A stretch of DNA of 64,000 nt, taken from contig OY762289.1 in NCBI GenBank assembly GCA_963665495.1, positions 3,472,001 through 3,536,000 on the forward strand, written 5' to 3'. The stretch is from G963665495 sp963665495 (GTDB lineage Bacteria; Desulfobacterota; Desulfovibrionia; Desulfovibrionales; Desulfovibrionaceae). Positions 1 to 7,308 of this stretch are shown piece by piece. Under the pieces are notes generated by a model that did no database searches, was not told the DNA's origin, and saw only the letters and a program-made list of their open reading frames with translations. The position numbers and the translations under genes were made by a program. Every line of letters starts with the position of its first letter. The stretch's first letter is position 1.

Positions 1-1224
1 GCCGCAGGCAGTTGCGGACGTGTTCACCTTCCCGTGGCTCCCAAGTGCAATATTCAGTGCGGTTACTGCAACCGGAAATACGACTGCGTCAACGAATCGC
101 GCCCCGGCGTGACCAGCTCCGTGCTGGCTCCTGCCCAGGCTCTGGAATACATGGACAAGGTGCTCGAACGCGAACCACGGATCACGGTGGTGGGCATTGC
201 CGGCCCCGGCGATCCGTTCGCCAATCCCAACGAGACCCTGACCACCATCCGGCTGATCAACCGGAAATACCCGCAGATGATTTTCTGCCTTTCGACCAAC
301 GGTCTCGGAATTCTGCCCTACGTGGAAGAACTGCCCGAACTGGGCGTGAGCCATGTCACCATCACTCTCAACACCGTGGATCCCGACATCGGTTCGCGTG
401 TCTACCAGTGGGTACGGGACGGTAAAGTGGTCTATCGCGGACGCCAGGCTGCGGAACTGCTCCTGGAACGGCAGCTGGCCTCCATCAAGGCTCTGAAACA
501 GGTCGGCATGATCGTCAAGGTCAACACCATCGTCATGCCTGGCATTAACGACCAGCATGTGGCTGAAGTTTCCAAGGTGGTCTCGGGAATGGGCGTGGAC
601 ATCCAGAATCTCATGGCCCTCAAGCCCACAGAGGGAACCGCCATGGCCGACCTGGTTGAACCAAGCCATGAGCAGATCAATGAACTGCGCAAAGTCTCCG
701 GCGAGCTGATCCCGCAGATGACGCATTGCCAGCGCTGCCGCGCCGACGCCGTGGGTCTGCTGTGCAAGGATCGTTCAAGCGAACTGGCCCCCGAACTGGA
801 AGCCTGCTCGCGTATGGAACCGTCCATCGATGTTTCGCGGCCTTACGTGGCTGTGGCTTCCCGCGAAGGCATGCTGGTGAACATGCACCTTGGTGAAGCA
901 ACCCGCTTGCAGATCTGGGAACAAGCCGAAACCGGTTTCCGCCAGGTGGGCGAACGCAAAACCCCGCCTGTGGGCAGCGGCCCGAAACGCTGGGAAGAAC
1001 TGGCCGACATGCTCAAGGATTGCCGCGCGGTGCTTTGCAGCGCTGTGGGAGAATCCCCGCAGGCGATTCTCAGCAAAAAAGGCGTCATACCTTATATGGT
1101 CAACGGATTTATTGAAAGCAGCCTGGAGGCGGTCTACTCCGGAACGAACATGGAACTGTTCAAAGGCCGCGCCAAGGGAATCAGCGCCTGCTGCAAGGGC
1201 GGCACCGGTTCCGGCTGCGTATAA
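1..1224 (+). CDS. nifB: Nitrogenase cofactor biosynthesis protein NifB (5' truncated by window edge)
   Basis: NifB is the radical-SAM enzyme that fuses two [4Fe-4S] clusters and inserts carbide to make NifB-co, the precursor of the nitrogenase FeMo cofactor. The reading frame is open from the first base and enters with GRVHLPVAPKCNIQC, the conserved NifB sequence around the SAM-cluster motif CNIQCGYC (CX3CX2C), so a short N-terminal part lies outside the window. The SAM barrel is followed by the Cys-containing segment MTHCQRCRADAVG. A C-terminal NifX/NafY-like cofactor-binding domain (from about RPYVAVASREG) makes this the two-domain form. It ends in a Cys/Gly-rich tail. A GTG at 34 is an internal codon, not the start, because conserved sequence continues upstream. 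The rest of a nif cluster is probably to the left; no other nif gene is visible here. Confidence 0.95.
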   Translation, partial: AAGSCGRVHLPVAPKCNIQCGYCNRKYDCVNESRPGVTSSVLAPAQALEYMDKVLEREPRITVVGIAGPGDPFANPNETLTTIRLINRKYPQMIFCLSTNGLGILPYVEELPELGVSHVTITLNTVDPDIGSRVYQWVRDGKVVYRGRQAAELLLERQLASIKALKQVGMIVKVNTIVMPGINDQHVAEVSKVVSGMGVDIQNLMALKPTEGTAMADLVEPSHEQINELRKVSGELIPQMTHCQRCRADAVGLLCKDRSSELAPELEACSRMEPSIDVSRPYVAVASREGMLVNMHLGEATRLQIWEQAETGFRQVGERKTPPVGSGPKRWEELADMLKDCRAVLCSAVGESPQAILSKKGVIPYMVNGFIESSLEAVYSGTNMELFKGRAKGISACCKGGTGSGCV

Positions 1225-1245
1225 TAGCACAAAACACTCTTCCTG

Positions 1246-1271
1246 CCCGGCGCTTACCTGGGAGCGCCGGG
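1246..1271 (+). terminator. Hairpin downstream of nifB
   Basis: A perfect 9-bp stem (CCCGGCGCT / AGCGCCGGG) with an 8-nt loop lies 21 bp after the nifB stop. There is no T-run, so it may be a weak terminator or a 3'-end stabilising hairpin. Confidence 0.45.
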
Positions 1272-1324
1272 TCCGGAACTCGGAACGAAACGCCTTGCTG
1301 CGTACGCGACGAGACATGCCCCGT

Positions 1325-1371
1325 CGGCGCTTCCGGTCGTATCCCAACACGCTCTCCAGCCGGAAGCGCCG
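1325..1371. repeat. 12-bp perfect inverted repeat in the nifB 3' spacer
   Basis: CGGCGCTTCCGG at 1325-1336 is exactly complementary to CCGGAAGCGCCG at 1360-1371, with a 23-nt loop. It sits in the convergent spacer 1225-1614 between nifB and the small membrane-protein operon. No gene is apparent in that spacer. Confidence 0.6.
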
Positions 1372-1614
1372 CACAAATTCTCCACTCTGCACCGCAACTA
1401 CGCTTTCCGACCGCTCCTCCCTGACTTTTCACGTCTCCTTGAAACAAGCAGGAACATCTCTGTGGTCGTACATCAGAAACAAGTGGCATAAAAAAAAGGA
1501 CGCAAAGTCCGGCGAACCGCATCCATCTTCCGGTCCGGGAACTTTCCGCCCTTGAAAACAATTTTTACAGGCGCCGTCCGTTAACGTCCGACAGCCTGAA
1601 ACGAAACGACCAGA

Positions 1615-1842
1615 TCAGGCAGGTTTTTCGCTTTCAGCGGTCTCCTTGCTCGAAACCACTGCGCTTTTCACTCCTTCCTTGACCTTCTGGTACTTGTCCG
1701 CAACCCAATCCTGGGTTTTCAGACCGGCCTTGATGGTCGCCGTGGTCGCCTTGTCCACCGTATCGGATTTTGTGGACGCGTATCCGATAACACCGCCGAT
1801 AAGAGCACCTGCCGCGAAAATCGCAATTCTTCCCAGACTCAT
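1615..1842 (-). CDS. Small glycine-rich membrane protein (DUF6110-like, unknown function)
   Basis: A 75-residue protein with one N-terminal hydrophobic segment containing closely spaced glycines (GALIGGVIGYAS, glycine-zipper type). A charged Lys/Glu-rich cytoplasmic-type tail follows (DWVADKYQKVKEGVKSAV). It has a strong ribosome site (AGGAGG, 6 nt before the ATG). It lies 26 bp downstream of the MamC-like gene on the same strand, so the two are very likely one operon. The size and layout remind me of the DUF6110 small-protein family, but I cannot confirm membership. Function is unknown. Confidence 0.75.
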   Translation of the reverse strand: MSLGRIAIFAAGALIGGVIGYASTKSDTVDKATTATIKAGLKTQDWVADKYQKVKEGVKSAVVSSKETAESEKPA

Positions 1843-1868
1843 GGTTGCCTCCTGTATGCCGGCGATAC

Positions 1869-2204
1869 TTAGGCCTCGATCGCCTTTTTTCTCGGGGTAT
1901 ACCCGAATTGTTTATCCCAAAGATGCTTGGTCCCCACGGCTACGCCGATTATTCCGACCAGACCGAGCAAACCGCCGAGTCCCAAAGCCCCCGCCACGGC
2001 AACGCCTGCGGCTGTGGAAAGGCCCGTTCCTATGGCTTCCTTGCCCACATCGGCCACAGCCTCGGCTTTGGTCATTTCTCCTTTATGTACGCGGTTGACG
2101 TCCTGTACGGTCGCCACTGTGCCGCCGATAACCGCACCGATTCCGGCGCTGCTTTTTACTGCTGCGCCAAGCAAAGTCCGTGAAGTTGTTGCTCGCAAAG
2201 TCAT
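1869..2204 (-). CDS. MamC/Mms13-like small membrane protein
   Basis: A 111-residue protein with two hydrophobic glycine-rich segments (about residues 20-32 and 62-90) separated by a polar connector. The connector and second helix read like the magnetosome membrane protein MamC/Mms13: a K-x-E-x-T-x-x-E-A-x-x-D-x-G-K-E-x-x-G-x-G-L-x-T pattern, then a glycine-rich helix, then K-x-x-W-D. MamC controls magnetite crystal size in magnetotactic bacteria; here no mam genes are visible, so the role is unknown. The ribosome site is AAGGAG, 6 nt before the ATG. It is first in an operon with the 75-residue protein, and a Fur-like box lies about 240 bp upstream. Similarity was judged by eye only. Confidence 0.75.
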   Translation of the reverse strand: MTLRATTSRTLLGAAVKSSAGIGAVIGGTVATVQDVNRVHKGEMTKAEAVADVGKEAIGTGLSTAAGVAVAGALGLGGLLGLVGIIGVAVGTKHLWDKQFGYTPRKKAIEA

Positions 2205-2442
2205 ATTGTCTCCTTTTATGTACGTCGCTTCCGCTTTGGATGGGCGGTTAAGGCTTCGGCGAGCGGAGTAACGGACTGCAGCCGGATATCCTATCCTGAT
2301 AATCTCAGAATAAGTCCTGTTCGCCGGTTACGGCAGGGGGCAACGTACTTTTTTTGCAACAGCGTATGCGCCTGCTGTGCACTATTTTTTTCCGCCCTTA
2401 GCAATGATACCATCTAATAACCTCTTGTAAACCTTTATTTTT

Positions 2443-2462
2443 TGATAACAATTGTCGCTATC
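2443..2462. promoter_or_regulatory. Candidate Fur box
   Basis: TGATAACAATTGTCG (2443-2457) matches 12 of the 14 specified positions of the 7-1-7 Fur consensus TGATAATNATTATCA, and it runs on into CTATCATT. It lies between the divergent MamC-like operon and the NikK-like gene, roughly 235-240 bp from each start codon. The surrounding spacer 2205-2696 is very AT-rich and holds no gene. Confidence 0.45.
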
Positions 2463-2699
2463 ATTTAATACATATCTTTGATTTAGCCCTATTTTAACCT
2501 CCATTTTATTTTTTTCTAAAACTAGCTCTAGTTATCGCGGTTTTGGAATATTTTTACAGGAAAAAGTATCCTTTAAAGTTTACTAAGATTCTCCAGGAAT
2601 TGACTCTGGAAAAAACAATTTTTTTAACGTATCAATCCGCTCGTAGCATGTTTTTATTTTTCGTATTCTTTTTTAATATATTTTTACAGGAGACAGATG

Positions 2700-3461
2700 A
2701 TGATTAAACGTATTATTTTACTCGCAGTATCCGTCTTCGTGTTCGGGCTGGTATCCACCGCATCCGCTCACGAGTTCATTATCAAACCGCAGCTTTGGAA
2801 CAATTATACGAGCGGACAGACCGTTCCTTTCAGCGTTTCCTCCTGCCACATTTTCATGACTAGCGAAGAAATCGAACCTATCCAGCATGTGGCCGTCACA
2901 TTCAACGGCGCCAAGCTTGATCTGACGGAAAACAAGTCCTTTCTGACGCTTGACGGAGCGGTAAAACTGGAGAAAGCCGGCACTGCGGTTCTGGCCGGAC
3001 ACCGTGAAGGCATTATCTGGAGCAAAACCACCAAAGGCTGGGTCGAAGGACTGCCCAAAGATGGAGCCGGGCTGATCTTCGCCAACAAGTACGAGAAGTT
3101 CGCCAAGGCCCTGCTTCCTGTTGACGGCGACAGCACCGGTTTCGACACCGTGGTCGGACACCAGCTCGAGATAGTCCCTGTTGATGATCCGGCCAAGGCC
3201 CATGCAGGCGATCTGCTGCGGGTGAAAATTCTTTACAACGGACAGCCGCTTTCCACCGAGGTTTTTGCCACCTACGACGGATTCACCGACACGCCCAATT
3301 CGTACGCGTACTATACGGAATGCGACGACCAGGGCATCGCGACCATCAAACTGACTTCCACCGGGTTGTGGATGGTACGCGTGCAGGCCAAAGAAAAACT
3401 GGAGGACCCCAAACTGAACGAGCACGTCATACGTTCGGTTCTGGTCTTTCCTGTTAAATAG
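2700..3461 (+). CDS. DUF4198 periplasmic protein, NikK-like
   Basis: An exported protein of about 253 residues with a clear signal peptide (basic start, hydrophobic core, cleavage near ASAHEF). DUF4198 proteins begin mature chains with His-Glu-Phe. They act as periplasmic accessory components of CbiMNQO-type nickel/cobalt uptake (NikK), or occur beside iron-transport genes. The mature part contains the GHQLEIVP and G-x-P-L...V-x-A-T-Y-D-G-F segments typical of the family. The second of two adjacent ATGs (2700) has the better spacing (7 nt) from AGGAG. The stop is 2 bp from the next gene, so both are co-transcribed. No NikMQO transporter follows, so metal specificity is open. Confidence 0.8.
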   Translation: MIKRIILLAVSVFVFGLVSTASAHEFIIKPQLWNNYTSGQTVPFSVSSCHIFMTSEEIEPIQHVAVTFNGAKLDLTENKSFLTLDGAVKLEKAGTAVLAGHREGIIWSKTTKGWVEGLPKDGAGLIFANKYEKFAKALLPVDGDSTGFDTVVGHQLEIVPVDDPAKAHAGDLLRVKILYNGQPLSTEVFATYDGFTDTPNSYAYYTECDDQGIATIKLTSTGLWMVRVQAKEKLEDPKLNEHVIRSVLVFPVK

Positions 3462-3463
3462 CC

Positions 3464-3985
3464 ATGGCTGCGGTGTACAACACTCTTGTCTGCCTGATTG
3501 TTTCCTTACTCCTCGCGTATCCGGCCTTCGCACATGGTGTGGGGGCCGGACATGCGCAAGGCCCCTGCGAAGCGGTGCGCTTTTATTACTCGGACGGCCA
3601 GCCCATGGCATACGCCGAAGTGCTGGTGTATGGCCCCGGGGATGCCAAAGTCGAATTCCAAAACGGACGTACGGATAAAAACGGGGTGTTCGCCTTCGTA
3701 CCGGACCGGACCGGCCCTTGGCGCGTAGTCTGTAATGACGGCATGGGACATCGGGCGGAATATGCAAGCGAACTCGTTTCAGGCAACGACGCGAAAACAA
3801 ACGAATCCCCCGCACAGCAGACCATGCAGGAACCCGTTGTAAAGCCCGTTGTAAAGTCTGTTGTGAAGCCTGTTGTAAAGCAGACCGCCCCGCTTTGGCT
3901 CAAAGCGCTGCTGGGCGTAAGCCTGCTCTTCAATCTGGCCCTGGGCATACGTTGTCGGCGCAAGCAACCAAAACAAGCCACCTGA
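3464..3985 (+). CDS. NikL-like membrane-anchored periplasmic protein
   Basis: A 173-residue protein with a signal peptide, a periplasmic domain with a carboxypeptidase-regulatory-like beta fold (YSDGQPMAYAEVLVYGPG ... TDKNGVFAFVPD) and one C-terminal transmembrane helix (LWLKALLGVSLLFNLALGI). The tail is RCRRKQPK. The layout and pairing with a DUF4198 protein match NikL, an auxiliary component of nickel ECF-type uptake. A low-complexity linker of tandem PVVK/SVVK units (DNA about 3835-3880) precedes the anchor. It starts 2 bp after the NikK-like stop. Confidence 0.7.
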   Translation: MAAVYNTLVCLIVSLLLAYPAFAHGVGAGHAQGPCEAVRFYYSDGQPMAYAEVLVYGPGDAKVEFQNGRTDKNGVFAFVPDRTGPWRVVCNDGMGHRAEYASELVSGNDAKTNESPAQQTMQEPVVKPVVKSVVKPVVKQTAPLWLKALLGVSLLFNLALGIRCRRKQPKQAT

Positions 3986-4332
3986 CCGCATCCTGAATTG
4001 ACGGGATGAGTCAGTTCTGAAAGAGAAAGCGCGTATCGGCTGTAAAGCGGTGCGCGTTTTTTTACCTCATCTTCTCTGAAAAGTCTGATTACCGCACCGG
4101 GTATATTGCTCGGTGCAACTCCCCTGCCTGCCATTCAGCGTTACAGTCGCTTCAAAATGCTGACTCTTACCGCCAACACTGGAGGCACCTCTGCGCATTT
4201 TTTTGAGCCCAGGTTGTTGGCAAAATGTCCCTTTGCGCTTTTTCAAAAATACCGCAAACCTGACCTGCGCATAACCTGCCTTCTTTTCAGAATTAAAATT
4301 AGAGAGATGACTGCCACTTTTATCGCCATCAT
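3986..4332. other. Non-coding spacer after the NikK/NikL-like genes
   Basis: A GCGC-containing imperfect stem followed by a T7 run near 4029-4062 may terminate the upstream operon. Otherwise I see no convincing gene. Confidence 0.4.
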
Positions 4333-4346
4333 GGAATATTTTGTGC
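4333..4346 (+). promoter_or_regulatory. Candidate sigma-54 (-24/-12) promoter, copy 1
   Basis: GG at 4333-4334 and GC at 4345-4346 are separated by exactly 10 nt, as in RpoN promoters, within TGG..TGCTA context. It lies 44 nt before the ATG of the first Cys-rich peptide. The match at the -24 side is weaker than in copy 2. Confidence 0.4.
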
Positions 4347-4389
4347 TAAAGAAGCACTAAGCAATATTTAGCAAAAAGGAGTCACTGCC

Positions 4390-4686
4390 ATGAAAACACC
4401 TTACTTTGTTCCGAGCGTTTTTGCCTTAATCCTGGCCCTGGGGCTTTTTTTGCTGCCCGCAAACGAGTTGGCTGCAGCAGAATTCAAATGCTCCAGCAAG
4501 GTCTCTAGTTGCGGGAATCCCCTTCAAGGTCAGATTTGCTCAAAGTTTTACCGGGCATCTATGAAAAATCAAAAAGAATGCAGTAATACGCGACAGGAAT
4601 TCAAAGACAGCTGTCCCAATCCAACTTGCTATCAAGGAATGAACGAGACATTCGATAGTTGTATGAACTCCGCCTCCAAGGACTAG
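4390..4686 (+). CDS. Secreted Cys-rich small protein, paralog 1
   Basis: A 98-residue protein of unknown function. A signal peptide (about residues 1-30, ending ELAAA) is followed by a short mature domain with eight cysteines at regular positions (CSS, SCG, QICS, KECS, SCPNPTCY, SCMN), suggesting disulfides or a metal-binding helical hairpin in the periplasm. The ribosome site is AAAGGAG. It is clearly homologous to the gene at 5081, sharing the pattern F-K-D-S-C-P-N-x-T-C-x-x-G-M-x-E-T-F. The two arose by a local tandem duplication. Confidence 0.8.
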   Translation: MKTPYFVPSVFALILALGLFLLPANELAAAEFKCSSKVSSCGNPLQGQICSKFYRASMKNQKECSNTRQEFKDSCPNPTCYQGMNETFDSCMNSASKD

Positions 4687-4698
4687 CACACTCAAACA

Positions 4699-4724
4699 GC
4701 GCGCACCGGCAAGCCGGTGCGCGC
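4699..4724 (-). terminator. Duplicated Rnf-operon terminator hairpin (decayed copy)
   Basis: A perfect 12-bp stem (GCGCGCACCGGC / GCCGGTGCGCGC) with an AA loop, identical to the hairpin at 5377-5402. On the minus strand it is followed by only TTT, so as a terminator it looks weakened. Confidence 0.6.
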
Positions 4725-4770
4725 TTCAATGCTCTACTCCCTGCCCTGCGCATAATCGGGGGGGACCCTT

Positions 4771-4813
4771 AATTACGCGACCTGCTATTTGCTCAGGGAA
4801 AAGCGGCAATCAG
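4771..4813 (-). pseudogene. Remnant of the apbE 3' end
   Basis: These 43 bases align without gaps, at an offset of 680, to the last codons of apbE at 5451-5493. The first 10 bases are identical, and about 33 of 43 positions agree overall. The stop codon is lost. It marks the far end of the tandem duplication; 4816-5000 shows no further similarity and no gene. Confidence 0.65.
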
Positions 4814-5021
4814 CCCCCGCATTGTTTTCCATTTATTGTTGTAACCACTACGTATCCAGACTTCTTCCCGCCAACAGAATTGGCATTACTTTCCAGTTCC
4901 ACGCGCCCAGAACGTTGGCAATTGGATACTCGACGCATTCCCAACACCCTGCCAATATTTACCATAACATTCTATATTTATTGAGAATACAAATAACACT
5001 TACAGTACAGCTTTCAACCTG

Positions 5022-5035
5022 GGCACAATTTATGC
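5022..5035 (+). promoter_or_regulatory. Candidate sigma-54 (-24/-12) promoter, copy 2
   Basis: GGCACA-N4-ATGCT places GG (5022-5023) and GC (5034-5035) exactly 10 nt apart and keeps the GGCAC core of the RpoN consensus. It lies 46 nt before the ATG of the second Cys-rich peptide, matching the 44-nt distance of copy 1. Confidence 0.5.
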
Positions 5036-5080
5036 TATTTATACAATTAAAATAACTGAGACTTGAAAGGAGTCTGCCCC

Positions 5081-5359
5081 ATGAAAGCCCCTCATTTTAC
5101 ACCAACCATTTTGGCCATATTTCTAGCCCTGGCGCTTCTGCTGCCAACAAGCGCCCTGGCGTTCGAATGTTCGAGCAAACTCGACAGCTGTGGTGATAAT
5201 CTTAAGAATACCATTTGCGATAAGTTCAACTGGGCCTACCGGATAAACAAAGCCAAATGCGAAGAAATGCGAAATAAATTCAAAGACTCCTGCCCCAATC
5301 AGACGTGCTTTAACGGGATGAAGGAGACGTTTTACAGCTGCTATAATTCCGCCAAGTAG
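5081..5359 (+). CDS. Secreted Cys-rich small protein, paralog 2
   Basis: A 92-residue paralog of the protein at 4390. Its signal peptide ends near SALAFECSS. The mature part has the same eight-cysteine pattern and the F-K-D-S-C-P-N-Q-T-C motif. I start it at the ATG at 5081 because AAAGGAG (5066-5072) is well placed; an in-frame TTG at 5063 overlaps that site and is unlikely. It converges on apbE. Function is unknown. Confidence 0.8.
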   Translation: MKAPHFTPTILAIFLALALLLPTSALAFECSSKLDSCGDNLKNTICDKFNWAYRINKAKCEEMRNKFKDSCPNQTCFNGMKETFYSCYNSAK

Positions 5360-5365
5360 AGTTCA

Positions 5366-5402
5366 CCCAAAAAACAGCGCGCACCGGCAAGCCGGTGCGC
5401 GC
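5366..5402 (-). terminator. Intrinsic terminator of the rnf-apbE operon
   Basis: The perfect 12-bp GC-rich stem at 5377-5402 (AA loop) is followed on the minus strand by TGTTTTTT, a proper rho-independent terminator about 40 bp after the apbE stop. On the plus strand no T-run follows, although it could also help end the Cys-rich gene transcript. Confidence 0.8.
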
Positions 5403-5442
5403 TTCAGAGTACTACTCCATGCCCTGCGAATAATTGGGAGAG

Positions 5443-6432
5443 CTACCCCCAATTACGCGACTTAATATTTGCTCCGGGGCCTGCGGCAATCAGGCACTCA
5501 ACCCCGGGGAGCGTATTGATCAGTGCGATTCCCTTGTCCGGGGTCATCAGGCTGACCGCCGTGGACAGGATATCCGCCTGCATCACATTGGGCGCGTATA
5601 CGGAAACGCTCTGACGGATTTTCGGGGAAAATCCGTTGTGCGGATTCACCAGATGCGAATGCAGACCGAGATGGCGTTCGTAGCCGCCGGAAGTGGCCAC
5701 AGCGCCGTCGCGCATGGCGATGACGTCGGGATAGTCGTTATGCTTGGCCGGATCCTCGATGGCCACATGCCAGGCGCGTCCGGGTGCGCTTTCACCGTGC
5801 GTACGGATATCGCCGCCGGCGTTGATCATGTAGTTCTGCACACCCTGCTCCAGCAGCGTCCGGGCGGCCATATCCACGATATACCCTTTGGCCAGGCCGT
5901 CGGTGGTCAGAGACATGCCCTGTTTATCCAGGATCACGGATTTATCCGATACCCGCAAAGCGGAATCATCCACCAGACTGAGCAGTTCGCGCAATTCGGC
6001 TTTGCTCAGGTCCTTGCCGGAATGCATCCGATCCACCAGTGGCGCGACAGTCACGTCGAAGGCGCCATTGGTGGCGTTGTGGTAGGTTTTGGCCGTTGAC
6101 AGCAACGCCGTCAGCTCCTGGGGCGCGTCAGTGAGACGGCCCGCAGTGTTGAGCTGGGAAATGGGCGTGGCGCTGTCGAAACGGTTGAAGATGGCGATAT
6201 GGCGTTCCATGGACTGAAACGCGGCGCCGATGGCATCCTGGGCCTGCGTATTGGATACGCCCCGTACGGTGATGGTCACAATGGTGTCCATCAGGGCTTT
6301 GGTTTTAGCCACCCGGTTGCCGGGTTCCGTCACAGCGGCCATGGCCATGCCCGGCAAGGCGGACAGTCCGAGACCGGCGACACCCAGGGTTTTGATAAAA
6401 CATCTTCTATTCATGGTCGAACTCTCTTTCAT
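5443..6432 (-). CDS. apbE: FAD:protein FMN transferase ApbE
   Basis: ApbE attaches FMN covalently to Thr residues of RnfG and RnfD on the outer face of the membrane. The protein has a twin-arginine-type signal (RRCFIKTLGVAGLGLSALPG) and ApbE motifs: MDTIVTI at the mature N-terminus, SLTTDGLAKGYIVD, MINAGGDIRTHG, ATSGGYER, H-L-V-N-P-H-N-G and ADILSTAVS with the Mg-binding Asp and Thr. I favour the ATG at 6432 (GGAG, 8 nt upstream); the ATG at 6414 is an alternative. It is the last gene of the Rnf operon, 32 bp after rnfB, placing the maturation enzyme with its substrates. Confidence 0.93.
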   Translation of the reverse strand: MKESSTMNRRCFIKTLGVAGLGLSALPGMAMAAVTEPGNRVAKTKALMDTIVTITVRGVSNTQAQDAIGAAFQSMERHIAIFNRFDSATPISQLNTAGRLTDAPQELTALLSTAKTYHNATNGAFDVTVAPLVDRMHSGKDLSKAELRELLSLVDDSALRVSDKSVILDKQGMSLTTDGLAKGYIVDMAARTLLEQGVQNYMINAGGDIRTHGESAPGRAWHVAIEDPAKHNDYPDVIAMRDGAVATSGGYERHLGLHSHLVNPHNGFSPKIRQSVSVYAPNVMQADILSTAVSLMTPDKGIALINTLPGVECLIAAGPGANIKSRNWG

Positions 6433-6464
6433 TGACCTCACTCCGTCGCAGAGGTTCTGTGTGA

Positions 6465-7298
6465 TCAGGCGGCCTGATGCATCTGGCCCATGCCTACGGG
6501 CAGGCAACGAATAATGTTCCGCGGGCATTTGTCCGCGCAATTTTCATTGCATTCCGGGCCGTATTCCAGGCAAAGCGTATGATCTATCTGGATGCGCCCG
6601 CCTTCAAGCTTGATAGCCTTAGCCGGACATTCCTTGACGCATTTCATGCAGCTGATGCAGCCGACTTTGCACACATCCATGACGGCCTTGCCTTTATCCA
6701 GGGACGAACAGAAGACCTGAACACGGGCGCGCTGCGGAATGATCTCGAGAATGTCGTTGGGACAGGCGCGGACGCAATTGCCGCAGGCGGTGCATTTTTC
6801 CGCATCGATCGTGGGCAGTCCGTTGGAGCCGATGTAAATGGCGTCGAACGGGCAGGCGCGGACGCAATCTCCCATGCCGAGGCAGGAATATCCGCAAGCG
6901 TCCGGACCGTTGTTCAACATTTTGGCGGCCGCACAACTGGTGATGCCCTTATATTCGTAGGTTAATTGCACGTCGCCTTCATTTTTCAGGCAACGGCGAA
7001 AAGCCACCTGCGGATCGGCAGCGCCCATGGCCTTGCCGGTGAGTTCGGCAACCTGGGCGGAAACCTCGGCGCCACCCGCACAACAAAGGTTGGGCGGACA
7101 GTTGGGATCCGCGACCACGGCCGCGGCGTAGCCGTCGCAGCCGGCAAATCCGCAGCCGCCGCAGTTGGCGCCGGGCAGGGCCTCGCTGACGGCCTCAACG
7201 CGCGGATCTTCTTCCACGTATAACACCTTGGAGGCGATAGCGAGGATGACCGACGCCAGCAACCCCAATGAAAACAAGAATATGACTGAAGTAACCAT
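6465..7298 (-). CDS. rnfB: Rnf complex iron-sulfur subunit RnfB
   Basis: RnfB receives electrons from reduced ferredoxin and feeds the membrane-bound Rnf ion pump. One N-terminal anchor helix (about 1-25) is followed by the RnfB-type cluster domain (CGGCGFAGC with further Cys at NCPPNLCC). Several ferredoxin-type clusters come next: GDCVRACP, CTACGNCVRACP, CISCMKCVKECP and a C-terminal CNENCADKCP. At 277 residues it is longer than E. coli RsxB and carries more clusters, as is usual in Desulfovibrio and clostridial Rnf. The gene lies 10 bp downstream of rnfA. Confidence 0.95.
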   Translation of the reverse strand: MVTSVIFLFSLGLLASVILAIASKVLYVEEDPRVEAVSEALPGANCGGCGFAGCDGYAAAVVADPNCPPNLCCAGGAEVSAQVAELTGKAMGAADPQVAFRRCLKNEGDVQLTYEYKGITSCAAAKMLNNGPDACGYSCLGMGDCVRACPFDAIYIGSNGLPTIDAEKCTACGNCVRACPNDILEIIPQRARVQVFCSSLDKGKAVMDVCKVGCISCMKCVKECPAKAIKLEGGRIQIDHTLCLEYGPECNENCADKCPRNIIRCLPVGMGQMHQAA

Positions 7299-7308
7299 AA
7301 TGCTTCCC

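Noticed and set aside
890..1555. Long plus-strand open frame overlapping nifB
   Set aside because: It overlaps conserved NifB codons in another frame, has Arg/Pro-rich shadow composition and no ribosome site.
3835..3885. Short tandem repeats (about 12 bp) that might be a CRISPR-like or regulatory array
   Set aside because: They are in frame inside the NikL-like gene and encode the PVVK linker.
4699..4724. Reading this hairpin as a plus-strand terminator of the first Cys-rich gene
   Set aside because: No T-run follows on the plus strand. The intact twin at 5377-5402 has its T-run on the minus strand, so it derives from the Rnf terminator.
5063..5080. TTG start for the second Cys-rich peptide
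   Set aside because: It overlaps the AAAGGAG ribosome site that serves the ATG at 5081, and it would spoil the signal peptide.
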